Translations under genes and position numbers: made by a program
NCBI GenBank assembly: GCA_964370605.1
Contig: CAYJJX010000013.1
Location: forward strand, 1-64,000
Length of the DNA stretch: 64,000 nt
Direction: 5' to 3'
Origin: CAYJBH01 sp964370605
GTDB lineage: Bacteria > Bacillota > Clostridia > Oscillospirales > Ruminococcaceae
In this document: positions 25,130 through 34,464 of the stretch, piece after piece
Position numbering within the stretch: the first letter of the stretch is position 1
How the letters are laid out: the number at the start of each line of letters is the position of its first letter
Notes under the pieces: model-generated
The model's input: only the letters and a program-made list of their open reading frames with translations
What the model was told of the DNA's origin: nothing
Databases searched by the model: none

Positions 25130-25684
25130 TTATCCTTCGAGAGTGTTTAGTTTCGACTTTTTGGCTGTGAATCTTTTAATAATATATACCACAACAACGC
25201 CAATCATTCCTCCGATTAGAGTGGCGATGAGTTGATTTGAATTAAAAAGGTATTGGGCGGCAAGTTTATCGGTTTCACTAAATTTCAGCAAAAATGGGAC
25301 GAACTTCACCGCGGTAAAAAATTGCACATAGTATTTCAGCAACGATCCACCGAGAACAGGAGTAAGGAACAAAAAGAACTCATAGCTATGTTCGATGACC
25401 TTTGGTGCAAGATAGATGGTGAGGGCGAAAAGGGCGTTTCCAAGAATGAGCGATGGTAAAAAGTAGAGGATTTCAAAGTTGCCGGTGCAAAATGTAGCAA
25501 TGGGAGCCAATATTGAAAAAGCAAATCCCCATTTCAACCCTGCAAGTTCTGTTATAGCGAGCAGAGTGAAAGAAATAATAATATTTAAGAGCAGATGAAA
25601 TAGAGCGCCATCAAAAAAACTGACAACGGTTACTAGTATAATACCGACGGCAACGGCAATTATTTTTTTTAGGTTGTGCCTCAT
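25130..25684 (-). CDS. ECF-type S component-like membrane protein
   Basis: A 184-aa polytopic membrane protein with about six hydrophobic helices and short loops. The length and the central pattern (LLNIIISFTLLAITELAG, then GNFEILYFLPSLILGN) are reminiscent of substrate-binding S components of energy-coupling factor vitamin transporters, which share a common EcfAAT module. No ECF ATPases are adjacent, as is usual for group II S components. The ligand is unknown. It might instead be an unrelated small permease. Confidence 0.55.
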   Translation of the reverse strand: MRHNLKKIIAVAVGIILVTVVSFFDGALFHLLLNIIISFTLLAITELAGLKWGFAFSILAPIATFCTGNFEILYFLPSLILGNALFALTIYLAPKVIEHSYEFFLFLTPVLGGSLLKYYVQFFTAVKFVPFLLKFSETDKLAAQYLFNSNQLIATLIGGMIGVVVVYIIKRFTAKKSKLNTLEG

Positions 25685-25717
25685 TTACTCTCCGATAACG
25701 GTTGCCTTTTTATTAAT

Positions 25718-25746
25718 ATTATACTATAATAATAAAAGCTTGGCAA
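25718..25746 (-). promoter_or_regulatory. sigma-A promoter of the S component-amidase operon
   Basis: Minus strand: TTGCCA (25741-25746), a 17-base spacer, TATAAT (25718-25723). The -35 box is part of an inverted repeat TTGGCAA/TTGCCAA (25740-25772), which could be an operator between the divergent genes. Confidence 0.7.
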
Positions 25747-25804
25747 TGAATATCAAAAAAATATTTGCCAATACTTTTCCAAAAGAACACAGTAAGAGGT
25801 GATA

Positions 25805-27106
25805 ATGCACTGTCCGAGATGCGGTCATGTTTCTAGCGATGACCAAATATATTGTAACAGTTGCGGCGCGAAGCTTTCGTTGCCGGAGTTTGATTCGGAA
25901 CAACTGTTTGAAAATATAGCAATTAATTCCGGCGTGATGGCGGCAGAAGATGACCTACAGGCACTGGAACATCCCGTAATAAAGAAAAGAGTGAAGCCTG
26001 GCAGGCGTCCTGCCGAAAAGCGCAAGAGCGGACTGGCGTCGTCCTTTCTTTTGCTGGGAGTTTTTTCGATAATGACTTCGGTGGTGATCGCCGGCGTGTA
26101 TATGCTTTTTACCCATAATCAAGCCTCCGCGATTAACCGATTCGCAGAGGCGGTTGCGACCGTTGACGTCGAAGAAATTCGTGAAAACGCTTTGTTTAAC
26201 GGTTTTGATCCGACCGATGAACAGCTTGAAAACATGGCTAGCTCGTTCACCGAAGACGATATTTTGCAGTTTAAAAAACAACTGGATTCGGGGGAATCAC
26301 GAGATTATTCCGCTTTCTCTATCGCCGAAGTCGCATTGACATGGCCGTTCAAGAGTTATGTTGTTACGGTCGACACCGCTTCGGTGCATGTGAATGGGAT
26401 AACCTCTGACACCGCTGTAACGGTAGACGGCGCGACTGCCGTTACCGAATTTTCGCAGGAGGGCGTTTGTATCATATCCGGACTTGTGCCGGGAACGTAT
26501 AACATGACATTCGGTGCCGAGGGGACATATCAGTCTGCCACGGTTGTTACCTTTAAAGATGACGGTGAGCCACTGCAAGCGGTTGCCATCGGCCCAGTTG
26601 TAGAAGAACCGGAACCGACACCGGAGCCGGAACCTGTACCGGAACCCGAACCTGAACCGACACCGGAACCGGAAATTCCGGAGGGAATGACGAATCAGAA
26701 CGATATTTTGTTCCACAACATCTCCACAGCCATTCATGGGCATTATAGCACCTACCTTCTTTCACAGACGAATGGAGATATGTCGCTTTTGACATACTCG
26801 ACCGAAGCAGCAAAAGTAGATGCTTTGGACCGTTATAATAATTATAACAGTGGCAATAGCTTTGAATTTGTTAGCATGAAGGTGGATCGCGACACCATTG
26901 TAGTTAACACGGTAGACGGTGTGACCACCGCAGACATTTTGGTCGAAGTAGTATTTACTTCGGCTCCAAGCGATGATCTTGAGAACAAGACACAGACAAC
27001 GTCAAACCTTATGTTCCATCTGATCATGCAACCGAACACAAGCTGGCTGGTCGATAGCCGCACATCTTCCGAGGCGACGGTCGGCAGCAATGTCATAGTA
27101 TTCTGA
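25805..27106 (+). CDS. zinc-ribbon membrane protein, TcaA-like
   Basis: A 433-aa protein. An N-terminal zinc ribbon (CPRCGHVSSDDQIYCNSCG) is cytoplasmic, and a membrane helix follows (~85-108). The extracellular part has a helical domain and a carboxypeptidase-regulatory-like beta domain (GLVPGTYNMTFG). A Pro-Glu repeat linker of about 28 residues (EPEPTPEPEP type) then leads to a C-terminal NTF2-like domain. This order matches TcaA-family proteins tied to cell-wall stress in Firmicutes. ATG at 25805 is preferred over GTG at 25799 because AGAGG lies just upstream. Confidence 0.75.
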   Translation: MHCPRCGHVSSDDQIYCNSCGAKLSLPEFDSEQLFENIAINSGVMAAEDDLQALEHPVIKKRVKPGRRPAEKRKSGLASSFLLLGVFSIMTSVVIAGVYMLFTHNQASAINRFAEAVATVDVEEIRENALFNGFDPTDEQLENMASSFTEDDILQFKKQLDSGESRDYSAFSIAEVALTWPFKSYVVTVDTASVHVNGITSDTAVTVDGATAVTEFSQEGVCIISGLVPGTYNMTFGAEGTYQSATVVTFKDDGEPLQAVAIGPVVEEPEPTPEPEPVPEPEPEPTPEPEIPEGMTNQNDILFHNISTAIHGHYSTYLLSQTNGDMSLLTYSTEAAKVDALDRYNNYNSGNSFEFVSMKVDRDTIVVNTVDGVTTADILVEVVFTSAPSDDLENKTQTTSNLMFHLIMQPNTSWLVDSRTSSEATVGSNVIVF

Positions 27107-27126
27107 CAAAGGTTTTAATAGGCAAT

Positions 27127-27170
27127 CCGTCGGCCACACAGTGCAAAGAGAGAGCCTGTATGGCCGACGG
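27127..27170 (+). terminator. probable terminator after the TcaA-like gene
   Basis: Perfect 10-bp stem CCGTCGGCCA/TGGCCGACGG (27127-27136 with 27161-27170), 21 bases after the stop. There is no strong T-run, so efficiency is uncertain. Confidence 0.55.
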
Positions 27171-27235
27171 TTACAACACATAGGCGAGGCAGGGAAAAAC
27201 ACACAAAGACATTTTTATAGAAAGGAATGCTCTAA

Positions 27236-27943
27236 ATGCAGCTAAAAATAGAAAACATATCAAAAAGCTTCGGCGAGAAGGCGGTATTGGTGGATGCGAG
27301 TTTTACGTTTGAAAAGGGGAAAATATACGGCTTGCTCGGTCGAAACGGTGCCGGAAAAACAACGTTGTTCAACTGCATCAACAACGATTTGAAGCAGGAT
27401 GGCGGATACATAAATATCGTGAATGAGCAAGGGATACGCGAGGTTACGGCAGATGACATAGGCTATGTTTTGTCGGAACCCATTGTTCCGGAATTTTTGA
27501 CGGCACGTGAATTTTTGAAGTTTTTAATCGAAATACAGCCTAAAGGCGAAAAAACATATCTTTCGGCGGACGAATATCTTGAATGGATGTCGGTTATGCC
27601 GGAGGATCGCGGCAAGCTGCTCAAAGACTTTTCGCATGGCATGAAGAATAAGATTCAGATGTTGGTAAACTTTATAATAGATCCGCCAATACTTCTTTTG
27701 GATGAGCCGCTCACCTCACTTGATGTGGTAGTAGCAGAGGAGATGAAGCAACTTTTGCGCAGTAAAAGGGAAGACCATATCATAATATTTTCTACCCACA
27801 TTTTAGAGCTTGCACTCGATCTCTGCGACGAAATTGTAATATTGAACGGCGGAGTATTGGAAGAGTTGTCGAAGGGTGAGCTGGATAATGCAGGATTCAA
27901 GGATTTCATTATCAGTGCTCTCAAAGGTGACGACAATGGCTAA
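27236..27943 (+). CDS. ABC transporter ATP-binding protein
   Basis: A 235-aa nucleotide-binding subunit. The Walker A motif is GRNGAGKTT, Walker B is PPILLLDEP, with a D-loop TSLD and the switch His in STHILE. The signature motif is FSHGM rather than LSGGQ, common in ABC-2 type exporters. The next gene overlaps by 8 bases and encodes its membrane partner. ATG follows GAAAGGAATGC. Probably an efflux or membrane-remodelling system; the substrate is not evident. Confidence 0.9.
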   Translation: MQLKIENISKSFGEKAVLVDASFTFEKGKIYGLLGRNGAGKTTLFNCINNDLKQDGGYINIVNEQGIREVTADDIGYVLSEPIVPEFLTAREFLKFLIEIQPKGEKTYLSADEYLEWMSVMPEDRGKLLKDFSHGMKNKIQMLVNFIIDPPILLLDEPLTSLDVVVAEEMKQLLRSKREDHIIIFSTHILELALDLCDEIVILNGGVLEELSKGELDNAGFKDFIISALKGDDNG

Positions 27944-29510
27944 CAATATTAGCTTTTTGTTTCGACTGCGGGTGACTTATCGTGCCAACAGTGTGATAAA
28001 CATACTCAAATCCATACCGCTCATCAAGAAATTGATGCCGAAAGATGCGTACGATAACCGAAATCTTAAAGCACTGGCACATGTCATTGCGATAATGATG
28101 GAGTTTTCATCGATATTTGTCGGGAAAATACTTTACATACTCGCTTTTTTGGTGTTGCCGCTGTATTTGGATTTTCTGGATATGGAAAATATGTTTGTGC
28201 ATTTTTTCATAGCCGGCGCTATAGCAGGCGGACTTGCGAACTCACGTTTTGACAATGCAACACGGGACAGCTATTATGCGGTGTTTTTCATCAGGATGCC
28301 GGCCCGTGACTATGCACTCACCGAGCTTACACTGTTTACATCAAAGATGTTCATCGGCTTTTTGCCGTTTGCGTTTGTGGCGATGTTTTTATTCTTTCTT
28401 GACCCGTTGACTGTATTGATAATTCCGTTTTTTGTAGTCTGCATCAAGATGATATCGGCACCGTTTATGCTCTGGTACGGCACAAAGATTGATAGTGCCA
28501 CCGGTCGTTCTTGGCTGTTGATAGGCATTGCGGCTATGGTAATGGGTGCGGCGACAATAGCTGCGCTGTTTGGCTATGTGCTCCCATCCTCGGCACTGCT
28601 CATTCTTTTTGTGCCGGCGGCACTCGGAGCGATAGTGTCATATTTCAAGTTGAAAAAGTTTGACGGTTTCAAGGAATACTATAAAAAGGTGTTCTCCACC
28701 GATACTATTGTACTCGGAGCCACCAGCGCCGACATAAAAAAACAGGCGATGGAAAAAAGTTTCAAAAAGCAAATTACCGACTCTCCGAGCATAACCAGCA
28801 ACAAAGAGGGTTTTGGCTATTTCAACGACCTGTTTGTGAAACGTCACCGCAAGGTGCTCATGAGAGTTGCGAGCGTGATTGCCGTCTTTGCGGCGGTGAT
28901 TATGGTGACACTTGTAGTGTTGGTGCTTTTGTTTCCGGATGAAAGCGCAGAAATCGGTCCGTTGATTTCTGAAATGCTTCCCTATTTCTTGATGATTATG
29001 TATGCGATAAACTGTTCCAATCGCATCTCCTATACCATGTTTGCCAACTGCGATGAAGCTATGCTCAAATATGGTTTTTATAAGGCGCCGAAATCTATAT
29101 TGGTGAACTTTACCCATCGTCTTCGTTCTGTGATTGCGATCAATCTTTTGCCCGGCACCATTATCGCGCTGGGTCTGCCACTTCTTGTTTTAGCTTCAGG
29201 CGGAACCCAAAATCCTCTTGATTACTTGATAATATTCACTTCTATTATTTCAATGTCGATATTCTTTTCGGTACATGGCATGGTGCTCTATTATCTCTTC
29301 CAACCCTACAATTCAAAGATGGAAATAAAGAGTCCGCTTTTTTCCATAATAAACATGCTGACCTATTTTGTCTGTTTCTTTGCAATAGGTGAACGCATTC
29401 CGCTTTTACTTTTCGGTATCACCATGATAGCGTTTTGCATAGTATATGTTGCGGTAGCCTTGATACTGGTCTACAGATTGGCACCTAAGACGTTTAAATT
29501 ACGAGGGTAA
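27936..29510 (+). CDS. ABC exporter permease-like membrane protein
   Basis: A 524-aa polytopic protein with about twelve hydrophobic helices in two halves separated by a cytoplasmic region around residues 240-300. It starts MANNISFLFRLRVTYRANS at an ATG 8 bases inside the upstream ATPase gene, with AAAGGTGA as ribosome site. The overlap and size identify it as the membrane part of this ABC system. It has no motif pointing to a substrate. Confidence 0.8.
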   Translation: MANNISFLFRLRVTYRANSVINILKSIPLIKKLMPKDAYDNRNLKALAHVIAIMMEFSSIFVGKILYILAFLVLPLYLDFLDMENMFVHFFIAGAIAGGLANSRFDNATRDSYYAVFFIRMPARDYALTELTLFTSKMFIGFLPFAFVAMFLFFLDPLTVLIIPFFVVCIKMISAPFMLWYGTKIDSATGRSWLLIGIAAMVMGAATIAALFGYVLPSSALLILFVPAALGAIVSYFKLKKFDGFKEYYKKVFSTDTIVLGATSADIKKQAMEKSFKKQITDSPSITSNKEGFGYFNDLFVKRHRKVLMRVASVIAVFAAVIMVTLVVLVLLFPDESAEIGPLISEMLPYFLMIMYAINCSNRISYTMFANCDEAMLKYGFYKAPKSILVNFTHRLRSVIAINLLPGTIIALGLPLLVLASGGTQNPLDYLIIFTSIISMSIFFSVHGMVLYYLFQPYNSKMEIKSPLFSIINMLTYFVCFFAIGERIPLLLFGITMIAFCIVYVAVALILVYRLAPKTFKLRG

Positions 29511-29517
29511 CAGAATC

Positions 29518-30486
29518 ATGAACATCTTTTACACCACGACTACCGACCCTGCATACAATCTTGCGCTGGAGGAATATCTTTTCAAGAACACATCGGATAA
29601 CTGGTTTTTTGTATGGCAGAATGACAATGCTGTCATAATCGGAAAAAACCAGGTAGCCCTGCGCGAGATCGACAGCAAGCTCGCCTCACAGCACGAGACA
29701 AAAGTAGTGAGACGAATGACCGGCGGAGGTGCTGTTTATCATGACATGGGCAACGTCAATTTTAGCTATATAGTCAACACCATCGATAAGCATATTTCGT
29801 TTGAGAGATACACCGAGGCGATAATTGCCTATCTTGGGACGCTGGGAGTTGAGGCTGAATTTGGTGGTCGCAATGACATATTGGTGGACGGAAAAAAGAT
29901 CAGCGGAAATGCCCAGCACATTTTTGCGGGACGGGTATTGCATCACGGCACGTTGCTTTTTGATGCCAACCTTGCCTATGCAGGGCAGGTGCTGACGCCT
30001 GACAGCCTGAAGTTACAAAGCAAAGGTGTGGCGTCGGTCAAGAGCAGAATTGCTAACATTCGTGAGTATCTCGAAAAAGACATTGATACGCCGGAATTTA
30101 TCAAAGGGTTGGTTGACTATATCGCCGAGACGACACGTGGCGAGCGCGTTGAGCCGAATGACGAACAAAAAAAAGAGGCAACACGGCTTAGGCTTAGTCG
30201 TTACTCTACATGGGAATGGAACTTTGGAGCTTCGCCGCAATATGATATCTCAGAGACAAAGAGATTTAGCTTTGGCAGCGTAACAATTACATTGGATGTC
30301 AAAGACGGTTACATAAACGATATCGTAATCACCGGCGACTTTTTTGGCAGTAAGGATATCTCGGAACTTTGTGAGCGATTGAGAAATGTTCCGCACAAAG
30401 AAAGTGCGGTGCTGTCTCATAGTGGTGATATTGATGATTTTATCAACGGTATGGTGCAGAACGATTTTATTGAGATGCTTTTTTAG
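29518..30486 (+). CDS. lplA: lipoate-protein ligase
   Basis: A 322-aa enzyme attaching free lipoate to E2/GcvH proteins via lipoyl-AMP. The signatures RRMTGGGAVYHDMGNVNFS and GRNDILVDGKKISGNAQ (catalytic Lys) are intact, and a C-terminal accessory domain (~245-322) is present as in LplA. It lies only 7 bp after the ABC permease gene, so is probably cotranscribed, an unexpected pairing. No lipoyl-dependent complex is encoded in the window. Confidence 0.93.
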   Translation: MNIFYTTTTDPAYNLALEEYLFKNTSDNWFFVWQNDNAVIIGKNQVALREIDSKLASQHETKVVRRMTGGGAVYHDMGNVNFSYIVNTIDKHISFERYTEAIIAYLGTLGVEAEFGGRNDILVDGKKISGNAQHIFAGRVLHHGTLLFDANLAYAGQVLTPDSLKLQSKGVASVKSRIANIREYLEKDIDTPEFIKGLVDYIAETTRGERVEPNDEQKKEATRLRLSRYSTWEWNFGASPQYDISETKRFSFGSVTITLDVKDGYINDIVITGDFFGSKDISELCERLRNVPHKESAVLSHSGDIDDFINGMVQNDFIEMLF

Positions 30487-30670
30487 TATTGATTTTCGCG
30501 AGATTTAGGTTTATAATAATATATTGATAGGATTTTCGCTGAGTAAAGAGAATTTTGTCGTTTTAAACATTTTGTTTCACAGTTGTCGGTGTATGGTAGA
30601 GTGCGCCGAAACAAATTTACAGCAGAATATTTGACAGAAAAGGACCACACAAACACAGAAAGGTAACACT

Positions 30671-31645
30671 ATGATAACTACTCTTGGTGAGCTTTTAATT
30701 GACTATACCGATGCCGGAGTTTCAGAGTCCGGAAATAAACTTTTTGAACAAAATGCAGGAGGCGCCGTTGCCAATGTGGCAGTTGCAGTGCGACGCCTTG
30801 GGTATCCGTCCGCCTTTATAGGCAAGGTCGGAAAGGATCTGCAGGGGGAATTTTTGATAAAGTCACTAGCCGATGTCGGTGTGGATATTACCGGAGTCAT
30901 CAGCGACGAAAAAGTGTTTACAACGCTTGCTTTCGTGCAACTCTCGCCGGAAGGGGAGCGCAGTTTTTCTTTCAGCAGGAAGCCGGGAGCGGATACCATG
31001 CTCCAGCTTTTTGAGGTGAATGAGACAAAACTGAAATCAAGCACTGTTTTGGCGGTGGGTTCGCTGTCACTAACGGCAGAACCGGCAAGAAGCACCACTC
31101 GCCATGCCCTCAATTCCGCAAAGGGCAACGGTGTGATGGTTGCCTACGATCCGAACTATCGCGCCTCACTTTGGCAGAGTGAAGAGATTGCAAAAGAGCA
31201 GATGAGAAGTCTGTTGCCTCTTGTCGATGTGATGAAACTGTCGGACGAAGAGATTGGCTTGATCTGTGATGCCGAGACGGTAGAACAGGCGGCAGAGCGT
31301 TTGCTTGCGGAAGGCATCAAAGTTGTTTGTGTTACGCTTGGAAAAAAAGGTGCCTACGTTGCCACTGCTGACGGTTGTGCAACCGTCAAAGGAATTGACC
31401 TTCCGGCTGTTGACACGACCGGAGCGGGCGATGCTTTTTGGGGAGGCTTTTTGTACTCACTGGTAAAGAGTAAGTTGCCGCTGGAACAGATAACAGCAAA
31501 AGATGCGGCACAGTTTGCCTATTTCGGCAATGCCACCGCCACACTTTGCGTGCAAAAGAGAGGCGCTATCCCCGCAATGCCTACCCTGCCCGAGGTTGAG
31601 GAACTGTTACAACGGTATCCCTACACACCCGAGGTTGGTGAATGA
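30671..31645 (+). CDS. PfkB family carbohydrate kinase (fructokinase-like)
   Basis: A 324-aa ribokinase-fold sugar kinase. The N-terminal signature GGAVANVAVAVRRLG and the C-terminal DTTGAGDAFWGGF (catalytic Asp, anion hole GAGD) are complete. The overall form (ITTLGELLIDYT start, DPNYRASLW) is typical of fructokinases (ScrK-like), and fructose is the likely substrate. It overlaps the next gene by 4 bases (ATGA). Confidence 0.9.
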   Translation: MITTLGELLIDYTDAGVSESGNKLFEQNAGGAVANVAVAVRRLGYPSAFIGKVGKDLQGEFLIKSLADVGVDITGVISDEKVFTTLAFVQLSPEGERSFSFSRKPGADTMLQLFEVNETKLKSSTVLAVGSLSLTAEPARSTTRHALNSAKGNGVMVAYDPNYRASLWQSEEIAKEQMRSLLPLVDVMKLSDEEIGLICDAETVEQAAERLLAEGIKVVCVTLGKKGAYVATADGCATVKGIDLPAVDTTGAGDAFWGGFLYSLVKSKLPLEQITAKDAAQFAYFGNATATLCVQKRGAIPAMPTLPEVEELLQRYPYTPEVGE

Positions 31646-32214
31646 AAATTCACTACATGGGCAAATTCGATCTGAACCCCGACTCGCTACCGCACGGCGA
31701 ACACAAATCTGGTGCGGTGAAGTTTAAAGAGCCTAAAGACAGCAAAACACTAGGACTTGTGGCAAGCGGAATAGGGCTTGTTTTGGTAGTTGTGTTCGGC
31801 CTGCCGATTATCATTCGCAGCAGTTGGGATTTCAATTTTTTTGAATACACAGTTGTGTTTGCGCTACTGGCTATTTCCCTTCCCATACATGAATTGCTCC
31901 ATGCAATCTGCTTCAAAAAAGATGCCTATGTCTATACTAACTTGCGACAAGGTATGCTTTTTGTAGTCGGGCCGGAGGACATGTCAAAAGGACGTTTTGT
32001 GTTTATGTCGCTACTTCCGAGCATCATATTTGCCTTTATTCCTTATATAGTGGCAATTATATTTCCGCAGCTTTTCATAGTGGGTGTTTTTGCGGTAATG
32101 TCTATTGCTTGCGGAGCGGGCGATTATCTAAATGTGTTCAACGCACTGACACAGATGCCAAAAGGCGCCAGAACATATCTGCACAAAATCAACTCCTACT
32201 GGTATATGCCGTAA
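31642..32214 (+). CDS. DUF3267 membrane protein (putative metalloprotease)
   Basis: A 190-aa membrane protein with four or so helices. IPIHELLHAICF carries an HExxH motif at the end of a hydrophobic segment, the hallmark of the DUF3267/M50-like family, suggesting an intramembrane zinc protease. The function is not established. Its start overlaps the stop of the kinase gene (ATGA), so translation is coupled. Confidence 0.8.
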   Translation: MKIHYMGKFDLNPDSLPHGEHKSGAVKFKEPKDSKTLGLVASGIGLVLVVVFGLPIIIRSSWDFNFFEYTVVFALLAISLPIHELLHAICFKKDAYVYTNLRQGMLFVVGPEDMSKGRFVFMSLLPSIIFAFIPYIVAIIFPQLFIVGVFAVMSIACGAGDYLNVFNALTQMPKGARTYLHKINSYWYMP

Positions 32215-32360
32215 GTTCTCTTGAAAAGAGAGAGCGGCGCTTGTCTTTTCAGACCACCCAAAACTCGGTTGACATGTTGTATCTAGAAACTATTATTTTA
32301 GTTTTATGAGTAATACCTAAAAGAAAAACAAAACCAATATTAGGAAAGAGGGGGAGCAAA

Positions 32361-33749
32361 GTGGCGAAAAAACCGAATATTCTATTTGTACTGACCGACG
32401 ATCAACGTTACAACACAATAAATGCGCTCGGCAACAAGGCGATCAAGACACCGAATCTTGACAAGTTGGTAGAGAATGGCACCGCATTTACAAATGCGCA
32501 TATTCCGGGCGGCACATCGGGGGCGATATGTATGCCGAGTCGAGCCATGCTAAACACCGGACGCACGCTTTTTCACCTTGAGGGAGAGGGACAGTCGATT
32601 CCGAGCGAGCATGTTCTGCTTGGTGAGGTACTGAAAGAGCAAGGATATTATAATTTTGGAACAGGAAAATGGCATAACGGCCCGCCGGCGTTTGCTCGCA
32701 GTTTTCACTGCGGTGACCATGCGTTTTTTGGCGGAATGTGGGATCATTGGAACGTACCGACCAACTATTATGATCCGACCGGTGAGTATGATAATGTCAT
32801 TAATTTTGTGTCTAATTTTTTTCTTTCTAATGAAATAACAAAAATTAATTGTGACAAGTTCAACCCCGGTGTTCACTCGACCGAGCTTTTGACCGATTCG
32901 GTGGTGCAACATATCGAACAGGCACCGACCGATCGACCGATGTTTATATACACCGCGTATCTTGCACCGCATGACCCGAGAACCATGCCGGAAAAATATA
33001 AAAATATGTATGACCCAAGCGAGATCGAACTTCCCGAGAACTATATGCAAGAGCATCCGTTTGACTACGGCGTAACCGGAATTCGTGACGAACGTTTGGC
33101 GGCAAATCCAAGAGTCGACAGCGAGATCAAACAACATATCGCCGAATATTATGGAATGATTACCCACCTTGACGATGAGCTTGGTAGAATTCTGGATGCC
33201 CTGAAGCAAAAGGGCGAGCTAGACAATACGTTGATTGTGTTTACCGGTGATAACGGACTTGCAGTCGGCTGTCATGGTCTAATGGGAAAACAAAACCATT
33301 ATGAGCACAGCATTCGAATACCGCTGATATTCTGCGGACCGGGCATCGATAAAGGCAAAAAAATCGATAACTATGTCTACCTTCTCGATATATTCCCGAC
33401 GCTTTGTGACCTTATCGGATGCGAAATCCCTTCAACGGTGGAGGGAAAGAGTTTTGCAAAGATGTTTTCTGATTCGAATTTTGTTACACGAGATGACCTG
33501 TTTTTCGTTTATAACGACCTTCTTCGTAGCGTTAAAAATGATCGTTACAAATTGATTGAATATCGTAACACCATTACCAAAACACAGCTGTTTGATCTTG
33601 AAAACGATCCGGCAGAGATCAATAATCTATACGGAATAGAAGAATACGACGAGATAACACAAGAACTGCGCGAGACACTGCAACGCTATCGAGTTGAGTG
33701 GGACGATGAAAGTCACCAATATGGACGCTCATTCTGGTCAAACTATTAG
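32361..33749 (+). CDS. sulfatase (alkaline phosphatase superfamily)
   Basis: A 462-aa type I sulfatase hydrolysing a sulfate ester, probably on a carbohydrate. The active-site motif CMPSR (Cys57-Arg61) is the Cys-type sulfatase signature, so Cys57 must be converted to formylglycine. In anaerobes this is done by the radical SAM enzyme anSME, which I do not find in the window. Metal ligands are in LTDDQR and FTGDNG. No signal peptide is seen, so it acts in the cytoplasm. Start GTG after GAGGGGGAG. It may act with the fucosidase on sulfated glycans. Confidence 0.9.
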   Translation: MAKKPNILFVLTDDQRYNTINALGNKAIKTPNLDKLVENGTAFTNAHIPGGTSGAICMPSRAMLNTGRTLFHLEGEGQSIPSEHVLLGEVLKEQGYYNFGTGKWHNGPPAFARSFHCGDHAFFGGMWDHWNVPTNYYDPTGEYDNVINFVSNFFLSNEITKINCDKFNPGVHSTELLTDSVVQHIEQAPTDRPMFIYTAYLAPHDPRTMPEKYKNMYDPSEIELPENYMQEHPFDYGVTGIRDERLAANPRVDSEIKQHIAEYYGMITHLDDELGRILDALKQKGELDNTLIVFTGDNGLAVGCHGLMGKQNHYEHSIRIPLIFCGPGIDKGKKIDNYVYLLDIFPTLCDLIGCEIPSTVEGKSFAKMFSDSNFVTRDDLFFVYNDLLRSVKNDRYKLIEYRNTITKTQLFDLENDPAEINNLYGIEEYDEITQELRETLQRYRVEWDDESHQYGRSFWSNY

Positions 33750-33959
33750 TTGTTTGTACTGAGCTAGTTGAAATTAATCGCACCGATACCATTTTATAAT
33801 AGCTATATATGCCACACGTTGTGTGGCATAGCGTATTTCAAAGAATCAGGGCACCTGTTTTAAATCATTGATTTGAGTAACGGGTTAGATTATTTATAAA
33901 ACCCTAACGAGGCGCAGTTTGCCTCGATTTAATAGCAGCAAATTTTTTCAAGACCCCAC
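33750..33959. other. intergenic region with two hairpins
   Basis: Between the sulfatase and the XRE promoter. ATGCCACAC/GTGTGGCAT (33809-33817 with 33821-33829) is a perfect 9-bp stem likely to terminate the sulfatase transcript. CGAGGC/GCCTCG (33908-33913 with 33921-33926), followed by ATTT, is a second small stem. No gene is seen. Confidence 0.6.
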
Positions 33960-34006
33960 TTGACAATATATGAATTAAATGTTAGAATAAGTTCATAAAG
34001 TTCATA
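33960..34006 (+). promoter_or_regulatory. consensus promoter with tandem 9-bp repeats (XRE operator candidate)
   Basis: TTGACA (33960-33965), exactly 17 bases, TAGAAT (33983-33988). Immediately after the -10 box, AAGTTCATA occurs twice in direct tandem (33989-33997 and 33998-34006), covering the transcription start. Position and repetition suggest a binding site for the XRE protein encoded next. Confidence 0.75.
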
Positions 34007-34020
34007 TAAATGAGGTGGAT

Positions 34021-34443
34021 ATGAAGAATTTTTCTGACAAACTGCGTGAGGCACGCACCGCATTGAAACTCAGTCAACAACGTTTGGCGGAGCTTGTCGG
34101 AGTTTCGGTGCGCAGTGTAATAAAGTATGAGGTTGAGGGCACAAAACCGCGCAAAGCGGTAATGGCTCGCCTTGCAGAGGCGCTCAGTCTCTCACCGGAA
34201 TATCTGGCGAACGATGAAATTGTCGATCCGAGACATGGAATTGAGACGGGCGGAAGCAATGACATCTTTGAGATGGCCGGTGAAAAAGCAGGAAAAGAGC
34301 TGGAATTTTTGCTGCGTCGCAGCAATGCACTTTTTGCAGGCGGTGAGCTTAGTCAAGATGCAAAAGATGAATACTTTGAAGCGGTCATGACATCGTATCT
34401 GCGCTGTAAGGAAGTTTCAAAACGAAAACGCAACAAGGTTTAG
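34021..34443 (+). CDS. XRE family transcriptional regulator
   Basis: A 140-aa protein with an N-terminal Cro/CI-type helix-turn-helix (residues ~4-60: LREARTALKLSQQRLAELV, then SVRSVIKYE) and a C-terminal helical tail. The downstream gene is an ImmA-type protease, so the pair looks like the ImmR-ImmA switch of integrative elements, in which the protease cleaves the repressor. No integrase, excisionase or attachment site is visible here. ATG at 34021 with GAGGTGG; a GTG two codons earlier overlaps the ribosome site. Confidence 0.87.
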   Translation: MKNFSDKLREARTALKLSQQRLAELVGVSVRSVIKYEVEGTKPRKAVMARLAEALSLSPEYLANDEIVDPRHGIETGGSNDIFEMAGEKAGKELEFLLRRSNALFAGGELSQDAKDEYFEAVMTSYLRCKEVSKRKRNKV

Positions 34444-34464
34444 ATAACCGTTTGGAGGCCATAT

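Noticed and set aside
26602..26690. Short-period DNA repeat in the TcaA-like gene
   Set aside because: It simply encodes the Pro-Glu linker; no evidence of a CRISPR or other repeat system.
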